This document shows positions 49,717-58,861 of a DNA stretch of 64,000 nucleotides, one piece after another. The notes beneath the pieces are model-generated. The model did not search any database. It saw nothing but the letters and a program-made list of their open reading frames with translations, and had not been told where the DNA came from. The position numbers were made by a program, and so were the translations under genes. How positions within the stretch are numbered: the first letter of the stretch is position 1; every line of letters begins with the position of its first letter. The stretch is taken from assembly GCF_014773275.1 (NCBI RefSeq), contig NZ_JACWMW010000005.1, positions 124,001-188,000 of the forward strand, read 5' to 3'. Source of the DNA: Mucilaginibacter rigui (lineage in GTDB: Bacteria; Bacteroidota; Bacteroidia; Sphingobacteriales; Sphingobacteriaceae).

Positions 49717-50727
49717 TTAAACCTTGGCTGTTTTTACAGTTTTGATAATAACTGCAGCAACTTTGTATGGATCGGCCGCAGAGTTAGGGCGACGATCTTC
49801 CAGGTAACCGCTCCAGTTGTGATCTACAGCGTATAACGGGATACGGATAGATGCACCACGGTCAGATACACCGTAGCTAAAGTCGGTTATAGAAGCAGTT
49901 TCGTGTTTACCGGTTAAACGTTGATCGTTATCAGCACCGTAAACAGCAATACACTCAGCAACCGCAGGGCGGAATGCCTCGCAAACTGCTTTAAATTTAG
50001 CCTCGCTGTTTGCAGTACGTAATAAAGTGTTTGAGAAGTTAGCGTGCATACCAGAACCATTCCAGTCTAACTGGCCTAATGGTTTGCAATGCCAGTTGAT
50101 GGCAACGCCGTAGCTTTCGCCAATTCTTTCTAATAAGTAACGTGCAACCCAAATTTGGTCACCAGCTTCTTTCGCGCCTTTAGCGAAGATCTGGAACTCC
50201 CACTGGCCGGCAGCAACCTCAGCGTTGATACCTTCAACATTTAAGCCTGCTTCTAAACAAGCATCTAAGTGCTCTTCAACAATATCGCGTCCGTAAGCGT
50301 TTTTAGCGCCTACTGAGCAATAGTATGGGCCTTGTGGCGCAGGGTAGCCACCTTTAGGGAAACCAAGCGGTTTATCAGTTTCAGGGTCCCAAAGGAAATA
50401 CTCCTGCTCAAAACCAAACCAAAAATCATTATCATCATCCTGGATAAGCGCACGGCCGTTAGACTCATGTGGCTGGCCTTTTGAATCCAATACTTCACAC
50501 ATTACAAGGTGAGCATCTTTGCGTTGCGGATCCGGGCAAGTAAATACCGGCTTTAAAATACAATCTGATGAACCACCCGGTGCTTGCTCTGTTGATGAAC
50601 CGTCAAAGCTCCAGTTATCTAAATCTTCAACTTTACCGCTAAAAGATTTAACAATTTTTGTTTTACTACGCAGGCTTTGGGTTGGTTTGTAGCCATCAAG
50701 CCAGATGTACTCAAGTTTTGTTGCCAT
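49717..50727 (-). CDS. glnA: Glutamine synthetase, type II (GSII)
   Basis: The 336-residue enzyme makes glutamine from glutamate and ammonia. It is the short GSII type with a beta-grasp N-terminus (LEYIWLDGYKPTQSLRSKTKI) and WSFDGSSTEQAPGGSSDC. FGFEQEYFLWD, NAEVAAGQWEFQIF and GSGMHANFSNTLLR supply ligands, and ASIRIPL and DRRPNSAADPY close the site. GSII is typical of eukaryotes but occurs in several Bacteroidota and actinobacteria. The upstream 270 bases contain no clear TAnnTTTG box and are AT-rich. Confidence 0.95.
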   Translation of the reverse strand: MATKLEYIWLDGYKPTQSLRSKTKIVKSFSGKVEDLDNWSFDGSSTEQAPGGSSDCILKPVFTCPDPQRKDAHLVMCEVLDSKGQPHESNGRALIQDDDNDFWFGFEQEYFLWDPETDKPLGFPKGGYPAPQGPYYCSVGAKNAYGRDIVEEHLDACLEAGLNVEGINAEVAAGQWEFQIFAKGAKEAGDQIWVARYLLERIGESYGVAINWHCKPLGQLDWNGSGMHANFSNTLLRTANSEAKFKAVCEAFRPAVAECIAVYGADNDQRLTGKHETASITDFSYGVSDRGASIRIPLYAVDHNWSGYLEDRRPNSAADPYKVAAVIIKTVKTAKV

Positions 50728-50945
50728 TTTTAATGATGATTTGTATTTTTTTAAGTTTAAAGTATAGCCTTTATAAAATCAGTTATAATTACAGTGCGAA
50801 TTTAAATTATTTTTATAAATTTCATAGTAATGTTGATAAAATTTATAAAAATTAACAATAAAACTTAAATAAAATTCTAAAATCCATTAAATGTGTAATA
50901 TTTACGGACAAAAAACTATGCTTACATAACAAATACATGTAAAAT

Positions 50946-50986
50946 AAAAAAGCAGGGCAACCAAACTAATGATTACCCTGCTTTTT
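50946..50986 (-). terminator. Terminator downstream of the 176-residue lipoprotein gene
   Basis: AAAAAGCAGGG (50947-50957) pairs with CCCTGCTTTTT (50976-50986) around an 18-base loop. Read on the minus strand it sits just past the stop of the gene at 50998. Confidence 0.8.
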
Positions 50987-50997
50987 CCAATAAATTA

Positions 50998-51528
50998 TTA
51001 TTTACCTGAAGCAACACCCCAATAACACTTATTTCTGATTTTTTTAAGGCTTACACTATCAACTTTAACCTCAATATTATCATTATTGCCGGCCAAAAAC
51101 AGTTTCGACAGGCTATTATCATAAATAAAAGATGCAATTTTATTATTTCCCGTTCCTTTTTCCATTACATCGAGCTTTAAACCATTTGTAGTATTGCGTT
51201 TATTGGTGGTATCACCGGTGTTTGTCCCCTGTGCCCAGTTTACAACATAACTTATAGCAGTTGCCGGTTTAGATACCACCGCTTTTTTATATTCGCCCGT
51301 ATTTTGAATAACCTGTATAAGGCATTTAACACAAGGCCCTGCAACCGTAGCGTTACCATAATTTTTTTGCGGGTTATTAATTACACTGTCTTTTTTCCCG
51401 TTTATAGTTATGGCAGTTTTGGTAACATCGCCCGAAACTGCTTTGGGCTTATTGTTGCATGAATTGCATACTATATATACAATTACTAATGCACTTATTT
51501 TAACAACTGATCTTAGCATAGCTATCAT
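50998..51528 (-). CDS. Hypothetical lipoprotein
   Basis: The 176-residue protein has a signal peptide with a lipobox-like NSC (MIAMLRSVVKISALVIVYIVCNSC) and a low-complexity Asn/Lys-rich segment. A short VAGPCVKCLIQVIQN motif has two Cys in a CxxC arrangement, followed by a beta-rich tail ending KKIRNKCYWG. I do not recognise the family. The paired cysteines might bind metal or form a disulfide. The 281 bases upstream (51529-51809) are AT-rich with nothing else recognisable. Confidence 0.65.
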   Translation of the reverse strand: MIAMLRSVVKISALVIVYIVCNSCNNKPKAVSGDVTKTAITINGKKDSVINNPQKNYGNATVAGPCVKCLIQVIQNTGEYKKAVVSKPATAISYVVNWAQGTNTGDTTNKRNTTNGLKLDVMEKGTGNNKIASFIYDNSLSKLFLAGNNDNIEVKVDSVSLKKIRNKCYWGVASGK

Positions 51529-51809
51529 GGTTTATAATTGAACAGTTATTCAGCGTATTTGTGTTATTATATACAATTACAACAGCGTAAACACCAAAAC
51601 ATGTAATATTTAACAATTACAGTGCTTTAATGGCAATTTTTTCTATAAATTTTACTAAAATTGCCTTCGATATTTCAACCAGGTATATACACAGCAATGC
51701 ATTACCCCCATTGCAATTAGTGTAAACTTTATATCATTTAATTAGTTAATAACACTTATTAATCCACCAAATAATTTATTTGAATGTATCTTTAGCATTC
51801 AATAACAAC

Positions 51810-53309
51810 ATGAATAACGGCAGTAATAGTTCAAATACAACAGTTGATGTAGTTTTAGTTGGCGCGGGCATCATGAGCGCAACACTTGGGGTAATGCTTA
51901 AACAGTTACAACCCGATCTTACCATAGAAATATTTGAACGCCTGGATACAGTTGCTGCCGAAAGTTCTGACGCGATGAATAACGCGGGCACCGGCCACTC
52001 TGCATTTTGCGAGCTTAACTATACCCCACAGCGCAAGGATGGTAGTATAGAAATAACCAAAGCCATTAAAATTGCCGAGCAATTTGAAATAAGCAAAGAG
52101 TTTTGGGCATTTTTAATAGATAATGGCTATGTTGATTCGCCGCAAAGCTTTATCAGCAAAATACCGCACATGAGCTTTGTTTGGGGCGATGAAAATGTTG
52201 ACTACTTAAAAAAACGCCGCGATGCTTTAGTACAGCACCACTTTTTTAAGGGCATGGAATACTCTGAGGACCATGCGCAGCTAAAAAAATGGATCCCGCT
52301 GGTAATGGAAGGGCGCGATGAAGGCCATAACGTATCGGCTACTTATATGGATCTGGGTACTGATGTGAATTTTGGCGCGCTAACCCGTAGCCTGATTGAT
52401 AAACTCAAACAAAAACCGGGTGTTAATTTAAGCCTTAACCATGATGTTAATGATATTAAACGCAATAAGGACAATACCTGGCAAATAAAAGTAAGCGACC
52501 GTATAAGCGGTAATAAACGTAAACTGAATGCCAGGTTTGTATTTGTTGGCGCAGGTGGTGGCGCTTTACCCCTGCTGCAAAAATCGGGCATACCCGAGAG
52601 CAAGGGTTTTGGCGGTTTCCCGGTAAGCGGCCAATGGCTGGTTTGTACCAACCCTGCGGTAATTGAAAAGCATAATGCTAAAGTTTACGGCAAGGCATCG
52701 GTAGGTTCGCCGCCTATGTCGGTACCGCATCTGGATACCCGGATGATTGATGGTAAAAAAGCATTGCTTTTTGGGCCTTACGCCGGTTTCTCAACACGTT
52801 TCCTAAAAAAAGGATCGCTGCTTGATCTGTTCACTTCTATAAAATTCAACAATATATTGCCGCTGCTTGCTGTAGGTCGCGATAATATGGCGCTTACCAA
52901 ATACCTCATCAGCCAGGTACTGCAATCACCAGGTGACAGGCTAAAGGCGCTGCAGGAATACTTCCCGGCTGCTAAACCCGATGAGTGGGTATTGGATATT
53001 GCCGGCCAGCGGGTGCAGGTAATAAAAAAAGATGCTAAACGTACCGGAGTGCTTGAGTTTGGCACCGAGGTGGTAACCAGTGCCGATGGAAGCATCTCTG
53101 CCCTTTTGGGCGCTTCGCCGGGTGCATCAACATCAGTACCAATTATGGTTGACCTGATTAGCCGTTGTTTTAAAGAACAGGCAAAATCAACCGCATGGCA
53201 GGAAAAATTCAAGCAAATGATACCATCTTACGGGCAATCGCTGGTTACTGATGAGGCTTTGGCTGTAGCTACAAGGGAACGTACAAGTAAGGCGTTGGGG
53301 TTGGTGTAA
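51810..53309 (+). CDS. mqo: Malate:quinone oxidoreductase
   Basis: The 499-residue (from ATG 51810) FAD enzyme oxidises malate and passes electrons to the quinone pool, bypassing malate dehydrogenase. VVLVGAGIMSATLGVML is the FAD dinucleotide site; ESSDAMNNAGTGHSAFCELNYTP, HMSFVWGDENV, GFGGFPVSGQWLVC and VTSADGSISALLGASPGAST are Mqo signatures. An in-frame TTG at 51780 lies over a TATCTTTA box and is rejected as a start. A very long hairpin terminator follows. Confidence 0.96.
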   Translation: MNNGSNSSNTTVDVVLVGAGIMSATLGVMLKQLQPDLTIEIFERLDTVAAESSDAMNNAGTGHSAFCELNYTPQRKDGSIEITKAIKIAEQFEISKEFWAFLIDNGYVDSPQSFISKIPHMSFVWGDENVDYLKKRRDALVQHHFFKGMEYSEDHAQLKKWIPLVMEGRDEGHNVSATYMDLGTDVNFGALTRSLIDKLKQKPGVNLSLNHDVNDIKRNKDNTWQIKVSDRISGNKRKLNARFVFVGAGGGALPLLQKSGIPESKGFGGFPVSGQWLVCTNPAVIEKHNAKVYGKASVGSPPMSVPHLDTRMIDGKKALLFGPYAGFSTRFLKKGSLLDLFTSIKFNNILPLLAVGRDNMALTKYLISQVLQSPGDRLKALQEYFPAAKPDEWVLDIAGQRVQVIKKDAKRTGVLEFGTEVVTSADGSISALLGASPGASTSVPIMVDLISRCFKEQAKSTAWQEKFKQMIPSYGQSLVTDEALAVATRERTSKALGLV

Positions 53310-53314
53310 TTTAC

Positions 53315-53378
53315 AAATAATGATCATAAGCAAAACGGCTGCCCAAATAGGCAGCCGTTTTGCTTATGATCATTATTT
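53315..53378. terminator. Bidirectional terminator with a 29-bp perfect stem
   Basis: The arms at 53315-53343 and 53350-53378 are exact complements, 29 bases each, around the 6-base loop CAAATA. The stem has a GC-rich tip (CGGCTGCC) and AT-rich base. It separates the convergent mqo and TonB-domain genes and touches the stop codon of the latter. Confidence 0.85.
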
Positions 53379-54409
53379 TACTTTAAAATAGAGGAATAAG
53401 TAGGTGCAGTATGCGGTATTGAATAAAATGGCTGTGAATAAAACGGTGATGTTTCTGAAGGATTCAGCTTCGATTCTGGTGAAAAACTTATGGGTAATGT
53501 ATAAGAAACCCTCCGTGCCACTCCATATAAAACCCCCGGCTGCCATTTCGGAGAATTTTCTAAAACACGCACAGCCTCCGCGTCAACATCTGCGCTGATA
53601 CCTTTTACCACTTTGATATTAGAAAGGCTGCCGTCTTTTTCAATAATAAAATTCATTAAAACACTGCCGTCAATATTTTTGCTTTGGATTGATTTTGAAT
53701 GTCTCGTGTTTCGAGACAAAAAATCACCTAATTTTTCATCACCACCGCGAAACGCTGCCTGAGTGTCAAAGTCCTTACAATTCTCATATACCTTATTATC
53801 ATTAGCAAACAAATTGCCTGAAACAAACACACCGCTTTTATAAACGCCCGTGGTTTTTACTCCATATTCATCAAAGCCGGTCCACTCACCATTTTGTTTA
53901 CCATTTACAATGGCACCTTCTGCAATAACTTTAAAGTTATCATTATATATAATCCATTTACCGTTGCCATTCTCTGCTATTGCATTACCATTAGCGTCAA
54001 AGCTTTGTACTATACGGTTATTGTTTGTAGTATAATAAGTTTGCCCGTTTGGATAGTAGAATACAGCATCGCCAACTAATGTACCATTTTTATAATTGCG
54101 GATAGATTTACGGTTGCCATCTTTAAAATACTCTATATAGCTGCCGTATAAAGATTCTGAAGTACCTGCATCACGGGTGTGTGCAATAAGTTTTTTATTA
54201 CCGTTCATATAAAAGTCAAGAACGGTAGATGTTTTTTTATCCACTTCTGGGTCTGGTGATAATATCTGTCGCACAAAATCTGCTTTTTCTTTACTCTCAA
54301 CAATATCCCCCGAATTAGCCATGTAAACAGTGGTTACGTTTTTTGTTTGAGCAAAGGCCTGTGATACCCCTAAAGCGATTAAGGAAATCAATAATGTTCT
54401 TTTTTTCAT
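53378..54409 (-). CDS. Exported protein with MORN-like repeats and TonB C-terminal domain
   Basis: The 343-residue protein has a signal peptide (residues 1-20) and a repeat region of short GxxxxYxxGxxK units (GSYIEYFKDGNRK, GDAVFYYPNGQTY, GKWIIYNDN, GEWTGFDEYG; about 85-200), resembling MORN/antitoxin-type hairpins. The C-terminal TonB domain (about 240-315) has DGSVLMNFIIEKDGSLSNIKVVKG and WQPG. It lacks an N-terminal membrane anchor and Pro-rich spacer, so it is not a classical TonB energiser. This architecture is frequent in Bacteroidota; the function is unknown. Confidence 0.88.
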   Translation of the reverse strand: MKKRTLLISLIALGVSQAFAQTKNVTTVYMANSGDIVESKEKADFVRQILSPDPEVDKKTSTVLDFYMNGNKKLIAHTRDAGTSESLYGSYIEYFKDGNRKSIRNYKNGTLVGDAVFYYPNGQTYYTTNNNRIVQSFDANGNAIAENGNGKWIIYNDNFKVIAEGAIVNGKQNGEWTGFDEYGVKTTGVYKSGVFVSGNLFANDNKVYENCKDFDTQAAFRGGDEKLGDFLSRNTRHSKSIQSKNIDGSVLMNFIIEKDGSLSNIKVVKGISADVDAEAVRVLENSPKWQPGVLYGVARRVSYTLPISFSPESKLNPSETSPFYSQPFYSIPHTAPTYSSILK

Positions 54410-54569
54410 GAGTTTGATATTTAGGTAAAGAGTTGATATGCGAGGTATTTTATGTATGACAACAGATGTTTTAAATAGTTTAATACAAATTAAATTTATT
54501 TTTTAAATAAAACAATATGCCAGCCGTTAGCTGATGACAGAATGTTAATTAATCAATCCCTATTTTTTA

Positions 54570-54577
54570 TATTTTTG
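54570..54577 (+). promoter_or_regulatory. -7 box (TATTTTTG) for the glycosyltransferase operon
   Basis: TATTTTTG matches TAnnTTTG and lies 32 bases upstream of the first glycosyltransferase start codon. Confidence 0.6.
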
Positions 54578-54609
54578 CAGTTGCCTGGCAAAAGGGTTTT
54601 TACTTATAA

Positions 54610-55560
54610 ATGGATATATCAGTAGTAGTACCACTTTACGACGAAGTAGAATCGTTACCCGAACTTACCTCCTGGATAAGCCGCGTAATGGACGAGAACC
54701 GTTACACATACGAGATCATACTGGTTGATGATGGCAGCAAAGATGGGTCGTGGGACATGATCGTAAAATTAAAGGAAAGCAACCCCTTTATAAAAGGCTT
54801 AAAATTTAGGCGTAATTATGGTAAATCTGCCGCTTTAAATACTGGTTTTGAAGCTGCCAACGGCAATGTAATTATTACCATGGATGCCGACCTGCAGGAT
54901 AGCCCGGACGAAATACCCGGCCTTTACCGCCGCATTACAGAGGACAAATACGACCTGGTATCGGGCTGGAAAGCAAAGCGTTACGACCCCTTAACCAAAA
55001 CCATACCTACCAAGTTTTTTAATGCCGCAACCCGCAAAATGAGCGGTATACATAACCTGCACGATTTTAACTGCGGTTTAAAGGCTTACCGTAAAACGGT
55101 TGTAAAAAACATTGAAGTATATGGCGAAATGCACCGTTATATACCTGTACTGGCCAAATGGGCCGGTTTTACCAAAATTGGAGAACAGGTGGTTGAACAC
55201 CGCGCCCGTAAATACGGCAAAACTAAATTTGGGTGGACACGCTTTATAAACGGTTTCCTTGATCTGCTCTCCATATTTTTTGTGGGCAAATTTGGCAAAC
55301 GCCCTATGCACTTTTTTGGCGCTATGGGCACCCTTAGCTTTTTTGCAGGTATTATTATTGCTATTTATTTGGTAAGCGAAAAACTGTACGACCTGGCGCA
55401 TCATATTGTGCCGAGGCAGCCAACAGATAACCCTTTATTTTATTTTGCCCTCGTTGCCATCATATTAGGCTCGCAATTATTTTTAACAGGTTTTGTTGCC
55501 GAACTTGTTGCCCGCAGCGCGCCCGAGCGCAACAGGTACCAAATTGAAGATACAATTTAG
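54610..55560 (+). CDS. GT2 glycosyltransferase, polyisoprenyl-phosphate sugar transferase (DPM1/GtrB-like)
   Basis: The 316-residue protein has a GT-A domain (about 1-225): VVPLYDEVESLPEL, EIILVDDGSKDGSW, and the donor-binding DADLQDSPDEIPG. Two C-terminal membrane helices (about 240-260 and 275-298) follow. This layout transfers a sugar from a nucleotide to a polyprenyl phosphate on the cytoplasmic face. It is first in a plus-strand run with a second GT2 (86 bases downstream). The donor sugar is unknown. Confidence 0.92.
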   Translation: MDISVVVPLYDEVESLPELTSWISRVMDENRYTYEIILVDDGSKDGSWDMIVKLKESNPFIKGLKFRRNYGKSAALNTGFEAANGNVIITMDADLQDSPDEIPGLYRRITEDKYDLVSGWKAKRYDPLTKTIPTKFFNAATRKMSGIHNLHDFNCGLKAYRKTVVKNIEVYGEMHRYIPVLAKWAGFTKIGEQVVEHRARKYGKTKFGWTRFINGFLDLLSIFFVGKFGKRPMHFFGAMGTLSFFAGIIIAIYLVSEKLYDLAHHIVPRQPTDNPLFYFALVAIILGSQLFLTGFVAELVARSAPERNRYQIEDTI

Positions 55561-55567
55561 TTAAGTA

Positions 55568-55622
55568 GTTGATTAAGTGAGCAGTTAATGATTGAAAATC
55601 CTGAACCACTCACCTAATCAAC
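55568..55622. repeat. Interspersed inverted repeat (GTTGATTAAGTGAG unit)
   Basis: GTTGATTAAGTGAG (55568-55581) and CTCACCTAATCAAC (55609-55622) pair with one mismatch, and AACCACTCAC-type units repeat through 55640. It fills the 86-base gap between two glycosyltransferase genes. Confidence 0.6.
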
Positions 55623-55646
55623 TCCATCAACCACTCACTATACCGA

Positions 55647-56615
55647 ATGTTTTTTTCTATCATCATACCTTTATATAATCGTCCGCAAGAAATAAGTGAG
55701 TTACTGGGCACCCTTGTACAGCAAACGTATAAACAGTTTGAGGTTTTGGTTATAGAAGATGGTTCGGTTAACAGGGCTGAGGATATTGTTAAAAGCTATG
55801 AAGGCATACTTGGTGTGCGTTACTTTGAGAAAGCCAACGAGGGCCAGGGTTTTACCCGCAACTTTGGTTTTGAACGTGCCAAAGGCGATTATTTTATTGT
55901 ATTCGATTCGGACTGCCTCATCCCTGCAAATTACCTGGAAATAGTAAACAATTCGTTAAACAGCAACTGGCTTGATGCATACGGCGGCCCGGATGGTGCG
56001 CACGAATCATTTACGCCCATACAAAAAGCCATCAGTTACTCCATGACCTCCCCTTTCACCACCGGTGGCATCCGTGGTAATAAAAAAGGGATAGGTCAGT
56101 TCCATCCACGTAGCTTTAATATGGGCATATCGCGCCGGGTTTGGGAAAAAGCAGGCGGTTTTATAATTACCCGCTTGGGCGAAGATATTGAATACAGCAT
56201 CCGTATCCACTCGTTAGGTTATAAAATTGGGCTAATACCCGAAGCAATTGTTTACCATAAGCGCCGCACCGATTTTTTAAAGTTTTACAAACAGTTACAT
56301 TTCTTTGGCAGGGCACGTATTAACATTTATAAATTTTTCCCCTCGCAGCTTAAGCTGGTGCATTTTTTCCCGGCATTTGCTACAGTAGGTATAATTTTTA
56401 CAATAATTGCCAACATAGCGCAGTGGCCAATTGCCCTGCTTTGCAATGTTTTATTATTAGTTTATATTTTGTTAATATTTTTTCACTCCTGGAGTAAAAA
56501 TAAATCGGCAAAAATTGCATTTTTGAGCATAATAGCTGCCTTAACGCAACTTACAGCCTACGGGTTAGGATTTATGCAGGATTTTTGGAAGCGTGTAGTG
56601 TTAAAAAGACCATAA
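55647..56615 (+). CDS. GT2 family glycosyltransferase with C-terminal membrane helices
   Basis: The 322-residue protein starts FFSIIIPLYNRPQEISELL and has the GT2 core EVLVIEDGS, GFTRNFGFERAKGDYFIVFDSD (DxD donor site) and AGGFITRLGEDIEYSIRIHSLGYKI with the ED acceptor motif. Two or three helices follow (about 235-290). It is an inverting enzyme acting on a membrane-associated acceptor, different in subfamily from the preceding DPM1-like gene. The sugar is unknown. Confidence 0.9.
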   Translation: MFFSIIIPLYNRPQEISELLGTLVQQTYKQFEVLVIEDGSVNRAEDIVKSYEGILGVRYFEKANEGQGFTRNFGFERAKGDYFIVFDSDCLIPANYLEIVNNSLNSNWLDAYGGPDGAHESFTPIQKAISYSMTSPFTTGGIRGNKKGIGQFHPRSFNMGISRRVWEKAGGFIITRLGEDIEYSIRIHSLGYKIGLIPEAIVYHKRRTDFLKFYKQLHFFGRARINIYKFFPSQLKLVHFFPAFATVGIIFTIIANIAQWPIALLCNVLLLVYILLIFFHSWSKNKSAKIAFLSIIAALTQLTAYGLGFMQDFWKRVVLKRP

Positions 56616-56624
56616 AAACGTAGT

Positions 56625-57353
56625 ATGTACCACCCTTTCTCTGTTGTAGAAACTATAAAATCTGCCTGGAATATTTTCAAGAAGAATTTTGTAACCATAA
56701 TAGTTTACTCGGTAATTGCGTTTTTTTTGCTTACAATACTTGGTGTAATAATTGGTTTCGTTTATTCGCCCACAAATTTTGTGGGTACTATGTTTGTATC
56801 CTTCTTATTGATATGGGTGCAGGCTTATACAACACTGGGCCTATATAAACTTATATTTACTTTAATTGACAGCGAGTATTACGATTTTGAGTTTTCGCAG
56901 GTGATACCAAAAGTGAAAATGATATGGAGTTATCTTGCTGTGGTATTTCTGGTTGCTTTTACAGTAACTAACCTTACTATACTGATAGATTACCTTGAAC
57001 CTCACCCTGAAATACAACTTGCTGTTGAATTAATTGCGGGTGTAGTTGGCCTGTATCTTGCGCTGCGCTCTATGTTTTTCAACACATTTATTGTTGATGA
57101 TGCATCCGGGCCTTTAGAATCAATAAAACAAAGCTTTGCGCTTACCAAAGGGTACCTGTTAAAGGTTGTACTTATATTGGGTATTATTATTTTGTTCATA
57201 GCGATGCCCGCAAAGTTGGCGCAATATTACCCTATTATTTCTGTGGCTATTATCTTTACTTATCCGTTTGTAAATATTATCCTGGCAGTAACCTATCGAA
57301 AATTAGTTTACAGCCACCAGGATGTGGATGATGATATTGCCGAAACCAACTAA
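56625..57353 (+). CDS. Multi-spanning membrane protein, unknown
   Basis: The 242-residue protein has six hydrophobic segments and the N-terminal pattern VVETIKSAWNIFKKNF. The IKQSFALTKGYLLKVVLIL segment in its second half resembles a repeat of the first, as in YciC/DUF975-type proteins, but I cannot confirm the family. It starts nine bases after the glycosyltransferase and ends two bases before the GH3 gene. It probably works at the inner membrane with these neighbours. Confidence 0.75.
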   Translation: MYHPFSVVETIKSAWNIFKKNFVTIIVYSVIAFFLLTILGVIIGFVYSPTNFVGTMFVSFLLIWVQAYTTLGLYKLIFTLIDSEYYDFEFSQVIPKVKMIWSYLAVVFLVAFTVTNLTILIDYLEPHPEIQLAVELIAGVVGLYLALRSMFFNTFIVDDASGPLESIKQSFALTKGYLLKVVLILGIIILFIAMPAKLAQYYPIISVAIIFTYPFVNIILAVTYRKLVYSHQDVDDDIAETN

Positions 57354-57355
57354 TT

Positions 57356-58861
57356 ATGGGTTTAAAAGCAGCATTAAGCAAAGTATTTGCCTGGTATGTA
57401 AACAGGCAATTAAATAACGTTCGCCAAAATGCCCTTGCACTTCAGCAAAAAACCTTCAGCAATTTAATCCATGAGGCTAAAAATACCGTCTTTGGTACCG
57501 ATCATCATTTTGATTCAATTAAGAATTACGAAGATTTTAAAAAATACGTACCTGTACGAGATTATGAAGAACTACGACCGTACATAGAACGTGTTGTACA
57601 GGGCGAGGAAAATATAATGTGGCCTGGTAAGCCTGCTTACTTAGCAAAAACATCGGGCACCACGTCGGGGGTAAAATACATCCCTATCTCAAAAGAAAGT
57701 ATGCCTGAACATATCAAAGCCGCGCGTAACGCTTTGCTAAGTTATATCCATGAAACAGGCAAGGCCGATTTTGTAAATGGCAAAATGATATTTCTGCAAG
57801 GCAGTCCTGTACTTGCCGAAAAGCATGGCATACAAACAGGCCGCCTATCGGGCATTGTAGCGCACCATGTGCCCGGCTATTTGCAAAAAAACCGCCTTCC
57901 ATCCTACCAAACCAACTGTATAGAAGATTGGGAAGAAAAGGTAGATGCCATTGTACAGGAAACCGCCAAAGAGGATATGCGCCTCATATCGGGCATACCG
58001 CCATGGTGCCAGATGTATTTCGACAGGCTATCTGCCGTATCAGGCGGTAAAAAGATCAAAGATATCTTCCCAAATTTTAAACTGTACGTACACGGTGGCG
58101 TAAACTACGAGCCCTATCGCGCACGTATGGAAGAAAGCATCGGCTTTAAGATAGACAGTATAGAAACTTACCCCGCTTCGGAAGGGTTCATCGCCTTTCA
58201 GGATTCGCAAACGGAGAAAGGTTTGCTGCTGATGGTTGATGCCGGCATCTTTTACGAGTTTATCCCATCCGAAGAATATTTTAACGACACCCCCACCCGC
58301 ATCAACCTTAAAGATGTAGAGCTTGATAAGAACTACGCGCTGATCATGAACACCAGCGCCGGTTTATGGGGCTACAGCCTGGGCGATACCGTTAAGTTTG
58401 TATCAAAAAACCCTTATAAAATTGTGGTAAGCGGCCGCATTAAACATTACATCTCGGCCTTTGGCGAGCATGTAATTGGCGAGGAGGTTGAACAGTCCTT
58501 AATGGGCGTAGCTGCCGAAGAAGGTGCTGACATAATAGAATTTACCGTTGCCCCGCAGGTGGCGCCCGCAGATGGTGGTTTACCATACCACGAATGGTTT
58601 ATTGAATTTGGCAAAGAACCGAAAGACATTACCGCCTTCGCGCTAAAGGTTGACAAAGCCCTGCAGCAAAAAAATATTTACTATTTTGACCTGATTGAGG
58701 GTAACATATTGCGCCCTTTGATCGTCAGAAGTTTAAAAAAGGATACCTTTATAAATTACATGCGCAGCCAGGGTAAACTGGGCGGGCAGAATAAAGTGCC
58801 GCGCCTGTCAAACGACAGGAAGATAGCGGAAGAATTGAAGAATTATATTAACGCGAAGTAA
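57356..58861 (+). CDS. GH3 auxin-responsive promoter-like adenylating enzyme
   Basis: The 501-residue protein matches the plant GH3 family of acyl-adenylate/amino acid ligases. It shows the ATP/phosphate loop LAKTSGTTSGVKYIPIS (about residues 100-116), YPASEGFIAFQDS, NTSAGLWGYSLGDTVKF and a C-terminal domain with VPRLSNDRK. In plants it conjugates amino acids to acyl hormones; the bacterial reaction is unknown. It sits in an envelope/lipid operon with glycosyltransferases and dxr, so a lipid-linked substrate is plausible. Its stop codon abuts the dxr start. Confidence 0.88.
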   Translation: MGLKAALSKVFAWYVNRQLNNVRQNALALQQKTFSNLIHEAKNTVFGTDHHFDSIKNYEDFKKYVPVRDYEELRPYIERVVQGEENIMWPGKPAYLAKTSGTTSGVKYIPISKESMPEHIKAARNALLSYIHETGKADFVNGKMIFLQGSPVLAEKHGIQTGRLSGIVAHHVPGYLQKNRLPSYQTNCIEDWEEKVDAIVQETAKEDMRLISGIPPWCQMYFDRLSAVSGGKKIKDIFPNFKLYVHGGVNYEPYRARMEESIGFKIDSIETYPASEGFIAFQDSQTEKGLLLMVDAGIFYEFIPSEEYFNDTPTRINLKDVELDKNYALIMNTSAGLWGYSLGDTVKFVSKNPYKIVVSGRIKHYISAFGEHVIGEEVEQSLMGVAAEEGADIIEFTVAPQVAPADGGLPYHEWFIEFGKEPKDITAFALKVDKALQQKNIYYFDLIEGNILRPLIVRSLKKDTFINYMRSQGKLGGQNKVPRLSNDRKIAEELKNYINAK

